Positions 36,498 through 45,005 of a stretch of 64,000 bases of DNA are shown in pieces. The notes under the pieces are model-generated. The model worked only from the letters and a program-made list of their open reading frames with translations. It ran no database searches and was not told where the DNA came from. This DNA comes from an uncultured Robinsoniella sp. GTDB taxonomy: Bacteria > Bacillota > Clostridia > Lachnospirales > Lachnospiraceae. Position 1 is the first letter of the stretch, and each line of letters starts with the position of its first letter. The stretch is taken from contig UQGG01000007.1 of assembly GCA_900540475.1 (NCBI GenBank), positions 124,001-188,000 on the forward strand, given 5' to 3'. The position numbers and the translations under genes are program-made.

Positions 36498-37697
36498 ATG
36501 AAACGGCAGAATGACTGGTATACCGGTATTAATTATTATGATAACTACAGGGAAAAAGAGATTCAGATCGAGAAGAAAAAAATTACAGCAACCTTAGAGC
36601 AGCACATACACGAACAGGTGGAGATCATTTATGTGCTGTCCGGGGATGGGATTATACAGGTAAATGGATGTGATTATCCGGCGTTAGAAGGCTCCTTCTT
36701 CTGTCTCTATTCCCATCACTTTTACGGGATACATACGATTAAAAAAGAGATAGAAGCGGTAGTTGTCAAATTCTATATTGGATTATTTATGTATATGTGC
36801 TGGGAAAAGCATCCCAGGAATGCCAATGCCAAGCTTGTTTATGATACCTGCCCCATGGCGCAATTGCAGGGAGGGCAGAAATCCAGGGTCGAGGCACTGG
36901 TGCTTGATCTTTTGCAGGAAAAGAAAGAGCAGCGGTTTGGCAGTAAGAACATGATCTTGTATAAAACATTGGAGTTACACAATTATTTCTGCCGTTATGC
37001 CTATGAAAACATCGGTAAAAGCAAAAAGGAAGACAATGCAGTATGGAATGTGATTCAGAAGGTGGCTCTGGCTGGAGGAGAACATCTGGGTTTGAATGAG
37101 CTGGCACAGGAAATGGGGTGCTCGCCCAAGGTTTTGAACCAAAGAGTGAAAAATGCATGCGGCTGCACTTACTTTCAGCTTCAGCAGTATGGAAAAATAA
37201 TCAATGCATGTGCGCTGCTGCACTTTCCGGAACTTACGATGGAATATGTGAGCGGATTGCTGGGATATCCGTCTGTACCTGCATTTTACCGGGTATTTGA
37301 ACAGCATTGCAATATGACACCCCGGGAATACCAGAAAGAATGCATTGGCAATGGGAAAATGGAAATGGAGGGTGCCGGAATCGGTATGCAGTTCCTGCAA
37401 TATCTTCATCTTAATTTCATGAAGGAAATAAAAATAGAGAAGATGAGTGAGGAATTCTGCCTGAAACCATACACCGTAAAACAAATCTTTCAAAATGTAT
37501 TTGGCACTGATTTTCAAAGCCTTTTAAATGAAATCAGGGTCTGTTATGCAGCAGCATTTTTGCGGAGCACAAATTTAAGTGTACTGGAAATCTCGGTACG
37601 CTGCGGATTTGAATCCCTGTCTACATTTCAAAGGTCCTTTCAGGAGTGGATGAACCAGTCGGCTTCTCAGTACCGCAGGTCATTTCATGGGGAATAA
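36498..37697 (+). CDS. AraC-family regulator with a cupin-like sensor and two tandem HTH domains
   Basis: A 399-aa transcription factor. Residues ~20-115 form a cupin-like ligand domain (HIHEQVEIIYVLSGDG...). Two AraC-type DNA-binding domains follow: ~190-285 (ELAQEMGCSPKVLNQRVKNACG...YPSVPAFYRVFEQHCNMTPREYQ) and ~300-397 (KMSEEFCLKPYTVKQIFQNVFG...FESLSTFQRSFQEWMNQSASQYRR). Canonical AraC proteins have one such domain and ~280-300 aa. No frameshift is seen; both domains are in one frame. It immediately precedes the two flavoenzyme genes and is their probable regulator. Confidence 0.88.
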   Translation: MKRQNDWYTGINYYDNYREKEIQIEKKKITATLEQHIHEQVEIIYVLSGDGIIQVNGCDYPALEGSFFCLYSHHFYGIHTIKKEIEAVVVKFYIGLFMYMCWEKHPRNANAKLVYDTCPMAQLQGGQKSRVEALVLDLLQEKKEQRFGSKNMILYKTLELHNYFCRYAYENIGKSKKEDNAVWNVIQKVALAGGEHLGLNELAQEMGCSPKVLNQRVKNACGCTYFQLQQYGKIINACALLHFPELTMEYVSGLLGYPSVPAFYRVFEQHCNMTPREYQKECIGNGKMEMEGAGIGMQFLQYLHLNFMKEIKIEKMSEEFCLKPYTVKQIFQNVFGTDFQSLLNEIRVCYAAAFLRSTNLSVLEISVRCGFESLSTFQRSFQEWMNQSASQYRRSFHGE

Positions 37698-37746
37698 ATG
37701 AGAAGAAAACTAATGTTTTTGAATATATTATTCTATTTAAAATCGC

Positions 37747-37752
37747 TATAAT
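37747..37752 (+). promoter_or_regulatory. Candidate -10 of the flavoenzyme genes
   Basis: TATAAT 54 nt upstream of the first reductase. No good -35 is present, as expected for an activator-dependent promoter. A small AGCAGT-ATAAA-ACTGCT hairpin follows in the leader. Confidence 0.4.
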
Positions 37753-37805
37753 GTAAGAAAAGAGCAGTATAAAACTGCTACTTTCGGACAGGAGGCGGTT
37801 TTTTT

Positions 37806-39737
37806 ATGTTTGAAAAATTATTTAGCCCGATTAAAATCAGGGGCATGGAACTGGAGAATCGAATTGTTATGCCTGCAATGGGCACAAGGATGGCAAATGA
37901 AAAAAGTGAGGTCACTCAGAGACTGATTGATTATCATGAGGCAAGGGCAAAAGGGGGCTGCGGACTTAATATCGTAGAGGTGGCGGCAGTACATACGCCA
38001 AGCGCGCCGGCACATTTTGTGTCTGTCAGTGAAGATTCTTATATCGAGGGGCACCAAAGGCTGACTGATGCCATACACAGTGCAGGAGGCAGGGCAGGCA
38101 TTCAGCTGTGGCAGGGTTCAATTGCTACGGTAATGGATCCAAAGGCTAAGATGCTGGTGGTAAATGAAATGAATTTCGGAGCCTATACACTTCCTGCAAT
38201 TGAAAAAGAAGAGATCGAAGAAGTAGTTGCCTGTTATGGAAAAGCAGCCCGCAGATGTGTAACAGCAGGTTATGACTGCATTGAGTTTCATTGTGCGCAC
38301 AATTATCTACCCCATTCTTTTCTGAGCGGAGGGCTGAATCACAGAACAGATGAATATGGCGGAAGCTTTGAGAATCGGGCACGGTTCCCGCTGGAATGTA
38401 TCCGGGCGATCCGCGAAAATATACCAGAGGATATGCCGCTGTTTATGAGAATTGACGCCCATGATGATTATCTGCCACAGGGTCTTACCATAGAAGAGGT
38501 GATACGGTTCTGCAAGCTGGCGGGTGAGGAAGGCGTGGATGTTCTGGACGTTTCCAGAGGAAATATTATAACAGCAGCGTCACTGTATGAGGTACCGCCC
38601 ATTGATGTACCAAATGGTTTTAATGTGGAAAATGCCAATCGAATTCGCCGGGAAACAGGAATGATTACCATTGCGGTAGGAAGAATTAACACAGCGCAAA
38701 TGGCAGAGGATATCCTTGACCAGGAGAAAGCGGATCTGATTGTTATGGGAAGGGCGCAGCTGGCTGATCCTGAATTTGCAAATAAGGCAAAAGAAGGGAG
38801 AGTCAGGGATATTATCCACTGCGTAGGCTGCGACCAGGGATGCTATGACGGTTTTTGCGATCTGGCTAATCGTCCTTTCATCACCTGTATGAGAAATCCT
38901 GCATTGGGTCACGAAAAAGAGCACAGGTTAGAAAAAACGGCAAGCCCCGGAAAAGTTTTAATAGCCGGAGGAGGAATGGCGGGAATGGAAGCGGCCATGG
39001 TACTAAAAGAACGGGGACATTTACCGGAAATTTTTGAATCCGGTGATCATTTGGGCGGCCAGTTTATCACAGCCGGGGAAGCCCCGGGGAAGGCTGAAAT
39101 GAAAGCGGCTGCAGTTTCATTTGCAGAACAGGTGGAAAGAGCAGGTATTCCGGTACATTACGGCATGGAAGCCACACCTGAACTAATCCAAAAAGAGATG
39201 CCGGCTGCGGTGATTCTGGCAATCGGATCATCACCGATTGTTCTGGAACTGGAAGGAATAGAGAATCTGCCTGTTTATGAGGCACATGAAGTACTGGATG
39301 GCAGAGCGGTTCCACAAGGAGAGATCTGCGTGATCGGCGGAGGGCTGGTAGGGCTTGAGACGGCAGACGCGTTAGCTTCGGCAGGCCATAAGGTTAAAGT
39401 AGTGGAAATGAAAGAAACAGCCGGAGAAGATCTGGGCAGCCTGAGAAAAATTGCAGTCATTCAGAAAATGCAAAGCCTGGGTGTAGAGATTATAACAAAA
39501 GCTGTGTGTAAAGCCATCTGCGGCAAGGGAGTAGTAACGTGCCAGGAAGAACGGGAAACGGTGGTAACTTGTGATAGTGTAGTAATTGCAGTGGGATCCA
39601 GGGCGAATGACAGTACGAAGCTGGTGGCAGCCTGCGAGGAATTAAAAATCCCGTATTATATCATTGGGGATGCCAAAAAGGCAAGGCGTGCATTAGATGC
39701 CATTGCAGAGGGATACGAAGCAGCCCGCAGTATCTGA
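37806..39737 (+). CDS. OYE-type NADH:flavin oxidoreductase with 4Fe-4S and FAD/NAD domains (first of a pair)
   Basis: A 643-aa multidomain reductase of the 2,4-dienoyl-CoA reductase / enoate reductase / BaiCD-BaiH group. An FMN-binding TIM barrel at ~1-335 carries EFHCAHNYLPHSFLSGGLN and RTDEYGGSFENRARF; a 4Fe-4S Cys cluster lies at ~338-358 (CVGCDQGCYDG...CMRNP); two Rossmann folds follow (GGGMAGMEAA at ~385 and GGGLVGLETADAL at ~515). These enzymes reduce alpha,beta-unsaturated acids or ketones using NAD(P)H in anaerobes. AGGAGG lies 11 nt before the ATG. The substrate could be an enoate, a steroid or bile-acid intermediate, or a plant phenylpropenoate; the sequence does not decide. Confidence 0.9.
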   Translation: MFEKLFSPIKIRGMELENRIVMPAMGTRMANEKSEVTQRLIDYHEARAKGGCGLNIVEVAAVHTPSAPAHFVSVSEDSYIEGHQRLTDAIHSAGGRAGIQLWQGSIATVMDPKAKMLVVNEMNFGAYTLPAIEKEEIEEVVACYGKAARRCVTAGYDCIEFHCAHNYLPHSFLSGGLNHRTDEYGGSFENRARFPLECIRAIRENIPEDMPLFMRIDAHDDYLPQGLTIEEVIRFCKLAGEEGVDVLDVSRGNIITAASLYEVPPIDVPNGFNVENANRIRRETGMITIAVGRINTAQMAEDILDQEKADLIVMGRAQLADPEFANKAKEGRVRDIIHCVGCDQGCYDGFCDLANRPFITCMRNPALGHEKEHRLEKTASPGKVLIAGGGMAGMEAAMVLKERGHLPEIFESGDHLGGQFITAGEAPGKAEMKAAAVSFAEQVERAGIPVHYGMEATPELIQKEMPAAVILAIGSSPIVLELEGIENLPVYEAHEVLDGRAVPQGEICVIGGGLVGLETADALASAGHKVKVVEMKETAGEDLGSLRKIAVIQKMQSLGVEIITKAVCKAICGKGVVTCQEERETVVTCDSVVIAVGSRANDSTKLVAACEELKIPYYIIGDAKKARRALDAIAEGYEAARSI

Positions 39738-39846
39738 CAGGAATCGGCAGCAGAGGATATAGAATCATCATCTTAGAAAGATACATGTTATGTTTTAGTG
39801 GAGCATCAATGTTTTGCATATATGTTTTGGAAAGGGGCGGTTTAGG

Positions 39847-41784
39847 ATGAATTCAAAATTATTTGAAGAATTACAGATTGGTACAATGAAGTTGAAAAAC
39901 AGAACTTTTATGGCACCCATGTCCCTGGGATATGAAAGCCAGGATGGAACCGTAAATGAGAGAATGCAGGAATACTGGCTGGCAAGGGCAAAAGGAGGTA
40001 CCGGATGTATTATCCTGGATGCATTGTCCGTGGATCCGGGCGTTCCCTATCTGGGTAATACCCTGTGCTTTCGAAATGAGGAAATTATCGCATCTTATAA
40101 GCAGTTTACAGACAAAATTCATGCTTATGGAACCAGTATTATACCGCAGATCACACATCCGGGACCGGAAAGTGTCAGCGCATTTTTTGGTGTGCCACCT
40201 AAGGCAAGCAGTGTGTATATCAACTCGATGGGGCAAAAGACAAGGGCACTTGCAATAGAAGAAATTCCCGAAATAATTGCGCAATATGCGCAGACCTCTT
40301 ATCAGGCAAAGCAGGCGGGATTCGATGGTATTGAGCTGCACTGCGCCCATGCATATATGCTGCTTGGATCTTTTCTGTCTCCAATGAGGAATAAGCGTAC
40401 AGATCGTTATGGCGGTTCACTGGATAACAGAGCAAGACTGCTTTTTGAAGTAATCAATGCAATCAAAGCAAAGTGTGGTTCGGATTTCCCAATTGTGCTC
40501 AGAATCAGCGGCAGTGAGCGAGACGAACAGGGAAATACTATCGAAGATATAAAATATCTGGTACCCCAGTTAATTGCCCACGGAATAGATGCATTTGAGG
40601 TGAGCGGGGGAACGCAGTATGAACGCTGCAATAAAATTATTCCCTGTCATGGAGAACGAATGGGGGTAAATGTACCGGAGGCGCGGGAAATCAAAAAAGT
40701 ATCAACGGTACCCGTGATTGTTGTAGGGAAGATAAATGATCCAGCCTATGCAAGGTATCTTACGGACAGCGGTCAGGCGGATGGTGTGGTAATCGGCAGG
40801 GCACTTTTATCAGATCCGGAGTTCGTGAACAAAGCCAGGGAGGGACGGACAGAAGAAATTGCTCCATGTGCGGCCTGCGGGATCGGGTGCATAGGAGAAC
40901 AGACAAAGAGGCGTCCGGCATCCTGCGTCATTAACCCGGCACTGGGCAGGGAAGCTGAGATGGAGCTGCTTCCGGCAAAAGAACCGAAAAAGGTAGCGGT
41001 AGCGGGAGGCGGGATCGGAGGTATGGCAAGTGCAAGGGCATTTGCGCTACGAGGTCATCAGGTAACTTTGTTTGAAGAAAGCGGCAGACTGGGCGGACAG
41101 ATGAATGCAGCCTGCATCCCGCCACACAAACAGGAACTCAGCAGATGGATTGTATATCTTCAAAATGAAATTGCCCGTCTTGGGATTCCGGTCAAATACG
41201 GAGTCCATGTAACAAAAGAAACATTAGAGGAATACAAACCTGATATTGTAATAATAGCAACCGGAGCAAAGGAAATTATCCCTCCAATCCCCGGAATTGA
41301 AAAAGAAACGGCAATCACGGCACAAAAAGTGCTGAATAATGAAGTTCCGGTTATTGGCGGCAAAGTGCTGGTAGTTGGCGGCGGCATGGTAGGATGTGAA
41401 GTGTGCGAACATCTGATGCATCAAAAGAGAGGTGTACTAAGCGTCACAATGATTGAAATGGCAGATACAATTGGAGCCGGAATGGTACCGAATAATCAAC
41501 TTCCAACTATGAACCGTCTTCACCATCTTGGGATAAAAATGATGACAGGCACTAAATTATTGTCGGTAAATGGAAACGAGGCAGAAGTGGAATCGCCGGC
41601 AGGTATAAAAACTATGGCTGGATTTACCCACATCGTATATGCCTGTGGCTCCAGAGCTGAAAATAAACTGTATGAAGAAGTAAAGGATTCCTTTGAAAAG
41701 GTAATCTGCATCGGTGATGCAAAAGGAGCAAGACAGGCGTTAGAGGCAGTCCGGGAAGGGTGGGAGGCTGCGTTAGAGGATTAG
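39847..41784 (+). CDS. OYE-type NADH:flavin oxidoreductase with 4Fe-4S and FAD/NAD domains (second of a pair)
   Basis: A 645-aa paralogue of the preceding enzyme with the same order: TIM barrel (~1-335, ELHCAHAYMLLGSFLSP, RTDRYGGSLDNRARL), Fe-S cysteines at ~342-363 (CAACGIGCIGEQ...SCVINP), then FAD- and NAD-binding folds (GGGIGGMASA, GGGMVGCEVCEHL). An upstream ATG at 39814 is open, but AAGGGGCGG precedes the ATG at 39847 and the protein aligns with its neighbour from there. The 109-nt spacer has no terminator, so co-transcription is likely. Two divergent copies side by side suggest two steps or two substrates of one pathway. Confidence 0.9.
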   Translation: MNSKLFEELQIGTMKLKNRTFMAPMSLGYESQDGTVNERMQEYWLARAKGGTGCIILDALSVDPGVPYLGNTLCFRNEEIIASYKQFTDKIHAYGTSIIPQITHPGPESVSAFFGVPPKASSVYINSMGQKTRALAIEEIPEIIAQYAQTSYQAKQAGFDGIELHCAHAYMLLGSFLSPMRNKRTDRYGGSLDNRARLLFEVINAIKAKCGSDFPIVLRISGSERDEQGNTIEDIKYLVPQLIAHGIDAFEVSGGTQYERCNKIIPCHGERMGVNVPEAREIKKVSTVPVIVVGKINDPAYARYLTDSGQADGVVIGRALLSDPEFVNKAREGRTEEIAPCAACGIGCIGEQTKRRPASCVINPALGREAEMELLPAKEPKKVAVAGGGIGGMASARAFALRGHQVTLFEESGRLGGQMNAACIPPHKQELSRWIVYLQNEIARLGIPVKYGVHVTKETLEEYKPDIVIIATGAKEIIPPIPGIEKETAITAQKVLNNEVPVIGGKVLVVGGGMVGCEVCEHLMHQKRGVLSVTMIEMADTIGAGMVPNNQLPTMNRLHHLGIKMMTGTKLLSVNGNEAEVESPAGIKTMAGFTHIVYACGSRAENKLYEEVKDSFEKVICIGDAKGARQALEAVREGWEAALED

Positions 41785-41806
41785 GTGGTACGTACTGTAG
41801 GCGTTA

Positions 41807-41867
41807 GGGTGGAAGTGTGCTTAGACACTTAACAGGAAACCGATAGCTAGACATATCCTAGCCACCC
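41807..41867 (+). other. Candidate structured 3' UTR element
   Basis: GGGTGG (41807-41812) can pair with CCACCC (41862-41867), enclosing AAGTGT-GCTTAG-ACACTT (41813-41830) and GCTAG...CTAGC (41846-41862). The last two stems share one base with the closing stem. It looks like a compact three-way junction before the terminator. No known class recognised. Confidence 0.35.
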
Positions 41868-41886
41868 CGGCTGCCAATTAGTTACT

Positions 41887-41930
41887 AAAAAATAGTCGTT
41901 CACTGGTCAAGGTGAGAGCGACTATTTTTT
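41887..41930. terminator. Bidirectional terminator between the flavoenzymes and the yesN-like gene
   Basis: AAAAAATAGTCG (41887-41898) pairs with CGACTATTTTTT (41919-41930) with A and T tracts on either side. Confidence 0.88.
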
Positions 41931-42008
41931 ACGTCTTTCTTGAAAATTAAGTATTGATATGACCAAGTTAACCATTGATATAATGATCATGAACTCTTCA
42001 TATGTACT

Positions 42009-42773
42009 CTACCCCTCCGGCTTCTCCCGATAATCAAACGGACTCATCCCGGTCTGTTTTTTAAAAATCCTGCTGAAATAAGCCTGGTCGTGATACCCTA
42101 CAATTTCCCCAATCTGCCGGATTGACAGCTCTGGCTTGTGCAGCAGATATTGCTTTGCCTGCGTGATGCGCAGAGAGGTTATGTATTTGGATGGAGTCAT
42201 GTCGTATTTCTGGCAGAAGATTTTCGTCAGGTAACTGGAACTGTAGTTCATGTTACTGGCGATGATGTTCAGATTGATATCCACATTATAGTTATGAATA
42301 ATATATTCTTTGAGGACCTTTGCAATCTGTTCCGGTGTATTCCGGGTCATTTCCGGATTAAAGATATCAGCATATTCATTGCGCTGTATTTCAAAATCAT
42401 TCTTTATGCCCTGGAGAGCGGCATACAGTTCTTCCGGATCAATTGGCTTGAGCAGATATTCCGACACCTGCAGCTGGATCGCCCGCTTGGCATATTCAAA
42501 ATCAGAAAATCCGCTGGTAATAATGAACCGGGTTAAAGGCAGGCGTGCATGTACTTTTTCCAGCAGCTGTATGCCGTTCATCAGCGGCATTTTAATATCT
42601 GTGATTACCAGATCCGGTTCCAGTTCTTTTATAATCTCATAAGCCTGTGTTCCTGTCTGTGCTTTCCCGGTCACTTTAAATCCCAAACCGGTATTTTCGA
42701 TCTTACGAATCAAATTCTCTAATAACAATTCTTCGTCTTCCGCAACGACGACTGTATAGTTGGATATTGCCAT
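42009..42773 (-). CDS. YesN-type response regulator with AraC HTH
   Basis: A 254-aa regulator: receiver ~1-120 with acidic Glu12-Asp13, phosphoacceptor Asp59 in LVITDIKMP, and LKPID for the conserved Lys; an AraC-type double helix-turn-helix at ~155-252 (NLNIIASNMNYSSSYLTKIFCQKYDM...IGEIVGYHDQAYFSRIFKKQTGMSPFDYR). The ATG at 42773 is preceded by GCGGGAGG; the longer open frame adds 15 unlikely residues. It pairs with the kinase gene upstream and probably activates the divergent sugar ABC transporter operon. The kinase-regulator spacer is unusually long and repetitive. Confidence 0.92.
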   Translation of the reverse strand: MAISNYTVVVAEDEELLLENLIRKIENTGLGFKVTGKAQTGTQAYEIIKELEPDLVITDIKMPLMNGIQLLEKVHARLPLTRFIITSGFSDFEYAKRAIQLQVSEYLLKPIDPEELYAALQGIKNDFEIQRNEYADIFNPEMTRNTPEQIAKVLKEYIIHNYNVDINLNIIASNMNYSSSYLTKIFCQKYDMTPSKYITSLRITQAKQYLLHKPELSIRQIGEIVGYHDQAYFSRIFKKQTGMSPFDYREKPEG

Positions 42774-42783
42774 GTTTATACCT

Positions 42784-42940
42784 CCCGCATATTGCAGGGC
42801 TCGCCTGCGAAATTGCATTAATAAGTAGTTTGAAAAGAACTTTTAAACTTATACCCCTGCATACCGCAGATGGGTCTGCGGTACTGCATAAATAAGTAGT
42901 TTGAAACGCTTCATTTCAAACTTATTCTCCTCCGCAATGT
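42784..42940 (-). repeat. Tandemly duplicated hairpin unit between the yesM- and yesN-like genes
   Basis: Two ~80-nt units. Each has an imperfect AATAAGTAGTTTGAAA hairpin (direct copies at about 42823 and 42889) and a G+C-rich hairpin: TACCGCAGA-TGGG-TCTGCGGTA (42862-42883, perfect 9 bp) in one, GCAGG-GCTCG-CCTGC in the other. The unit next to yesN also supplies its ribosome binding site region. It has no coding potential. It could control expression of the regulator relative to the kinase, or be a dispersed intergenic repeat. Confidence 0.65.
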
Positions 42941-42978
42941 GTGATAAACAGGTTCGGATTGTATCACAGGTATGAATT

Positions 42979-44793
42979 TTAAACGTGCTCTAGGCTCTTT
43001 TTTCTGCCAATGGATACAATTCCATGTCCGTCCTTTGTATTTCCGTATGCAAAGATTATATCATCTCCGCAGAAAAGTTTCCATCGTAAATAGACATTTA
43101 ACATCCCCATACCATTTATTTCTATTTCCGGCATTCCCGGCTTGGCGGCTGCAGCCTCAATTCTGGAATGGATCAGCTGGATGGATTCTTCGGTAAATCC
43201 GGAACCGGAATCAATGATATCAATCTGCCAGCTTTCTTCTGTGATTTTGCTTTGGATTTTAAGACTCCAGGGAGGTTCACAGTTGGTGCCGTATTTCAGC
43301 GCATTTTCCACTAAGGGCTGGATCACCAGCTTGGGTATCTTAAGGGAAAGCAGCGATTCATCTACGTGAATCTCATAATTCAGGCTGGACTGGTATCGAA
43401 CTTTCATACAGTAAAGGTATTCCTGGATATATGCAGTCTCCTCACCCAGGGTGACGGAGGTGGAATCCCCTTTTGTAATATAGCGCATGATTTTAGTGAG
43501 ATTGCGGCACATTTTTACCACCTCATCAGACTGGTTGTTTTCCGCCAGTACAATGATGCCTGAGAGGGTATTATAGTAAAAATGCGGGTTAATCTGAGAT
43601 TGGAGTGCCAGGCTGCGGGACTTTATTTCCTGCTGCCTGGTATCTATTAATTCATCCATGGAGGTCTTTAAGTTGCTGCTCATGCTTAAAAATGCCTGAT
43701 TTAGCTCTTCAAGCTCATCAAATGAAGCATCCAGGGGTTCTTTCTTCTGCTGCCCCAAAGTATCCAGTGCTGTTTTTTTAATAATATTGCGCAGCTGTTT
43801 GATGGGCTTCGTCAGGCTCCTTGACAGATACCATGAGATAAATACAGAGCATGCAAGCATAGCGGCAACCCCAAGTCCCAGTACGTGAATCAGGTTTCTG
43901 ACAGGCTGTAAAATGTGGTTTTGGGGCTGAACGGTTACGTAGGTCCAGCCGGTATAGGAGGATGAATTGGAAACCAGTATTTCCGTAGTACGGGAATCTT
44001 CATTAAAAAAGGATGCGTGCCCCAGAGCGGAATCTATGGAGTTGAAATAATCCGGCAGGGCTTTTTGTTCGGATTCTTCCAGTTTGTAAGGGAATACAAG
44101 GGTACCGTTTTTATCATAGATATAAACACTGGGGGCATCTGCATTTTTCTGCTGGTAGGAGGTGATATATTTAAAAATAGTACTGCATTTTTTAACGGTT
44201 TCGATGGCACCCACCTGTTTCTTGTATCGGTTGTAGAATACCCGGTATAAAGACATATACCAGACCGGTGTTCGGCTGGTATTGGAGTTGCTGGTAATCT
44301 CTGTGGTGGCATAGGGAAGGCTTAGCAGTTTCTTTCCGCCTAATTCCTTTGTCTGCTCCAGCCAGGGAAGCGTGTCCATATCCATTTTCTTACTGTTGTT
44401 TTTGATTCCAACCTGCACAACGGAACCGGAAAAATCATAGAGATTAATCTGGTCTACCTTCAGGTCTGCTCCGTTAATGGTTACAAACAGATCAGCCAGA
44501 GCCATAAAATCATCAGAAGAAACCCGCAGGTCGTTGGCTTCCATCAGACGGTCTTTTACCAGGTTGCTGTAACCTATATTAATGGAAACAGAATCCATAT
44601 CCTGCAGAATCTGTTCTGTCTGTTGCAAAAAAGATAAATTCATATCCGTTGCCGCCTTTGTTTCTCTTTCAATTAATATGTTGGAAGTGTAACGGTAAAA
44701 GAAGATGGAAAAGGCAATTACAACTAATAGTGCAAGACCAAGATAGGCTAAAAAGAACTTAGTCTGCAGCTTTATTTGGTGGTTTTTCTTCAT
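42979..44793 (-). CDS. YesM-type sensor histidine kinase
   Basis: A 604-aa membrane kinase: transmembrane segment ~12-33, large extracytoplasmic Cache-like sensor ~35-290, second transmembrane segment ~295-317, HAMP ~318-375, then the His_kinase domain with phospho-His in QINPHFYYNTL (~400), and an ATPase domain with NALKYG and DSGSGF. In Firmicutes these kinases sense sugars, often through a solute-binding protein, and control adjacent sugar ABC operons. It is divergent from such an operon here. A GGGGGACC ribosome binding site precedes the ATG. Confidence 0.93.
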   Translation of the reverse strand: MKKNHQIKLQTKFFLAYLGLALLVVIAFSIFFYRYTSNILIERETKAATDMNLSFLQQTEQILQDMDSVSINIGYSNLVKDRLMEANDLRVSSDDFMALADLFVTINGADLKVDQINLYDFSGSVVQVGIKNNSKKMDMDTLPWLEQTKELGGKKLLSLPYATTEITSNSNTSRTPVWYMSLYRVFYNRYKKQVGAIETVKKCSTIFKYITSYQQKNADAPSVYIYDKNGTLVFPYKLEESEQKALPDYFNSIDSALGHASFFNEDSRTTEILVSNSSSYTGWTYVTVQPQNHILQPVRNLIHVLGLGVAAMLACSVFISWYLSRSLTKPIKQLRNIIKKTALDTLGQQKKEPLDASFDELEELNQAFLSMSSNLKTSMDELIDTRQQEIKSRSLALQSQINPHFYYNTLSGIIVLAENNQSDEVVKMCRNLTKIMRYITKGDSTSVTLGEETAYIQEYLYCMKVRYQSSLNYEIHVDESLLSLKIPKLVIQPLVENALKYGTNCEPPWSLKIQSKITEESWQIDIIDSGSGFTEESIQLIHSRIEAAAAKPGMPEIEINGMGMLNVYLRWKLFCGDDIIFAYGNTKDGHGIVSIGRKKSLEHV

Positions 44794-44825
44794 ATTTTCG
44801 GTCCCCCATTTGCTTGTCTTCTTAT

Positions 44826-44834
44826 ATTATAACA
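44826..44834 (-). promoter_or_regulatory. Extended -10 promoter of the kinase gene
   Basis: Minus-strand TGTTATAAT, a consensus extended -10, 33 nt upstream of the kinase ATG; the -35 region is weak. Confidence 0.55.
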
Positions 44835-44886
44835 AAAATCACCAAAAAGAAAGAATGAATTTTCATGTTTGTGGGCAAAGTGTGAA

Positions 44887-44925
44887 AAAAGTCCAAATTC
44901 TGTTAGGAATAGTGCATGGACTTTT
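44887..44925. promoter_or_regulatory. Spaced inverted repeat in the divergent YesM/ABC transporter region
   Basis: AAAAGTCC (44887-44894) and GGACTTTT (44918-44925) are a perfect 8-bp inverted repeat 31 bp centre to centre (three helical turns), upstream of a TACAAT -10-like hexamer near 44941. A candidate binding site for the YesN-type regulator. Confidence 0.42.
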
Positions 44926-45005
44926 CAGAAGAAAAAAAGTACAATTAGTTCATCAGATAAACAAAACGCGGAACAATGGGAATGGAAAATGGGAGGTAAC
45001 AAAAA

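Noticed and set aside
37806..41784. Naming the reductases baiCD and baiH
   Set aside because: Domain order fits, but so do other enoate and dienoyl reductases, and no other bile-acid gene is present.
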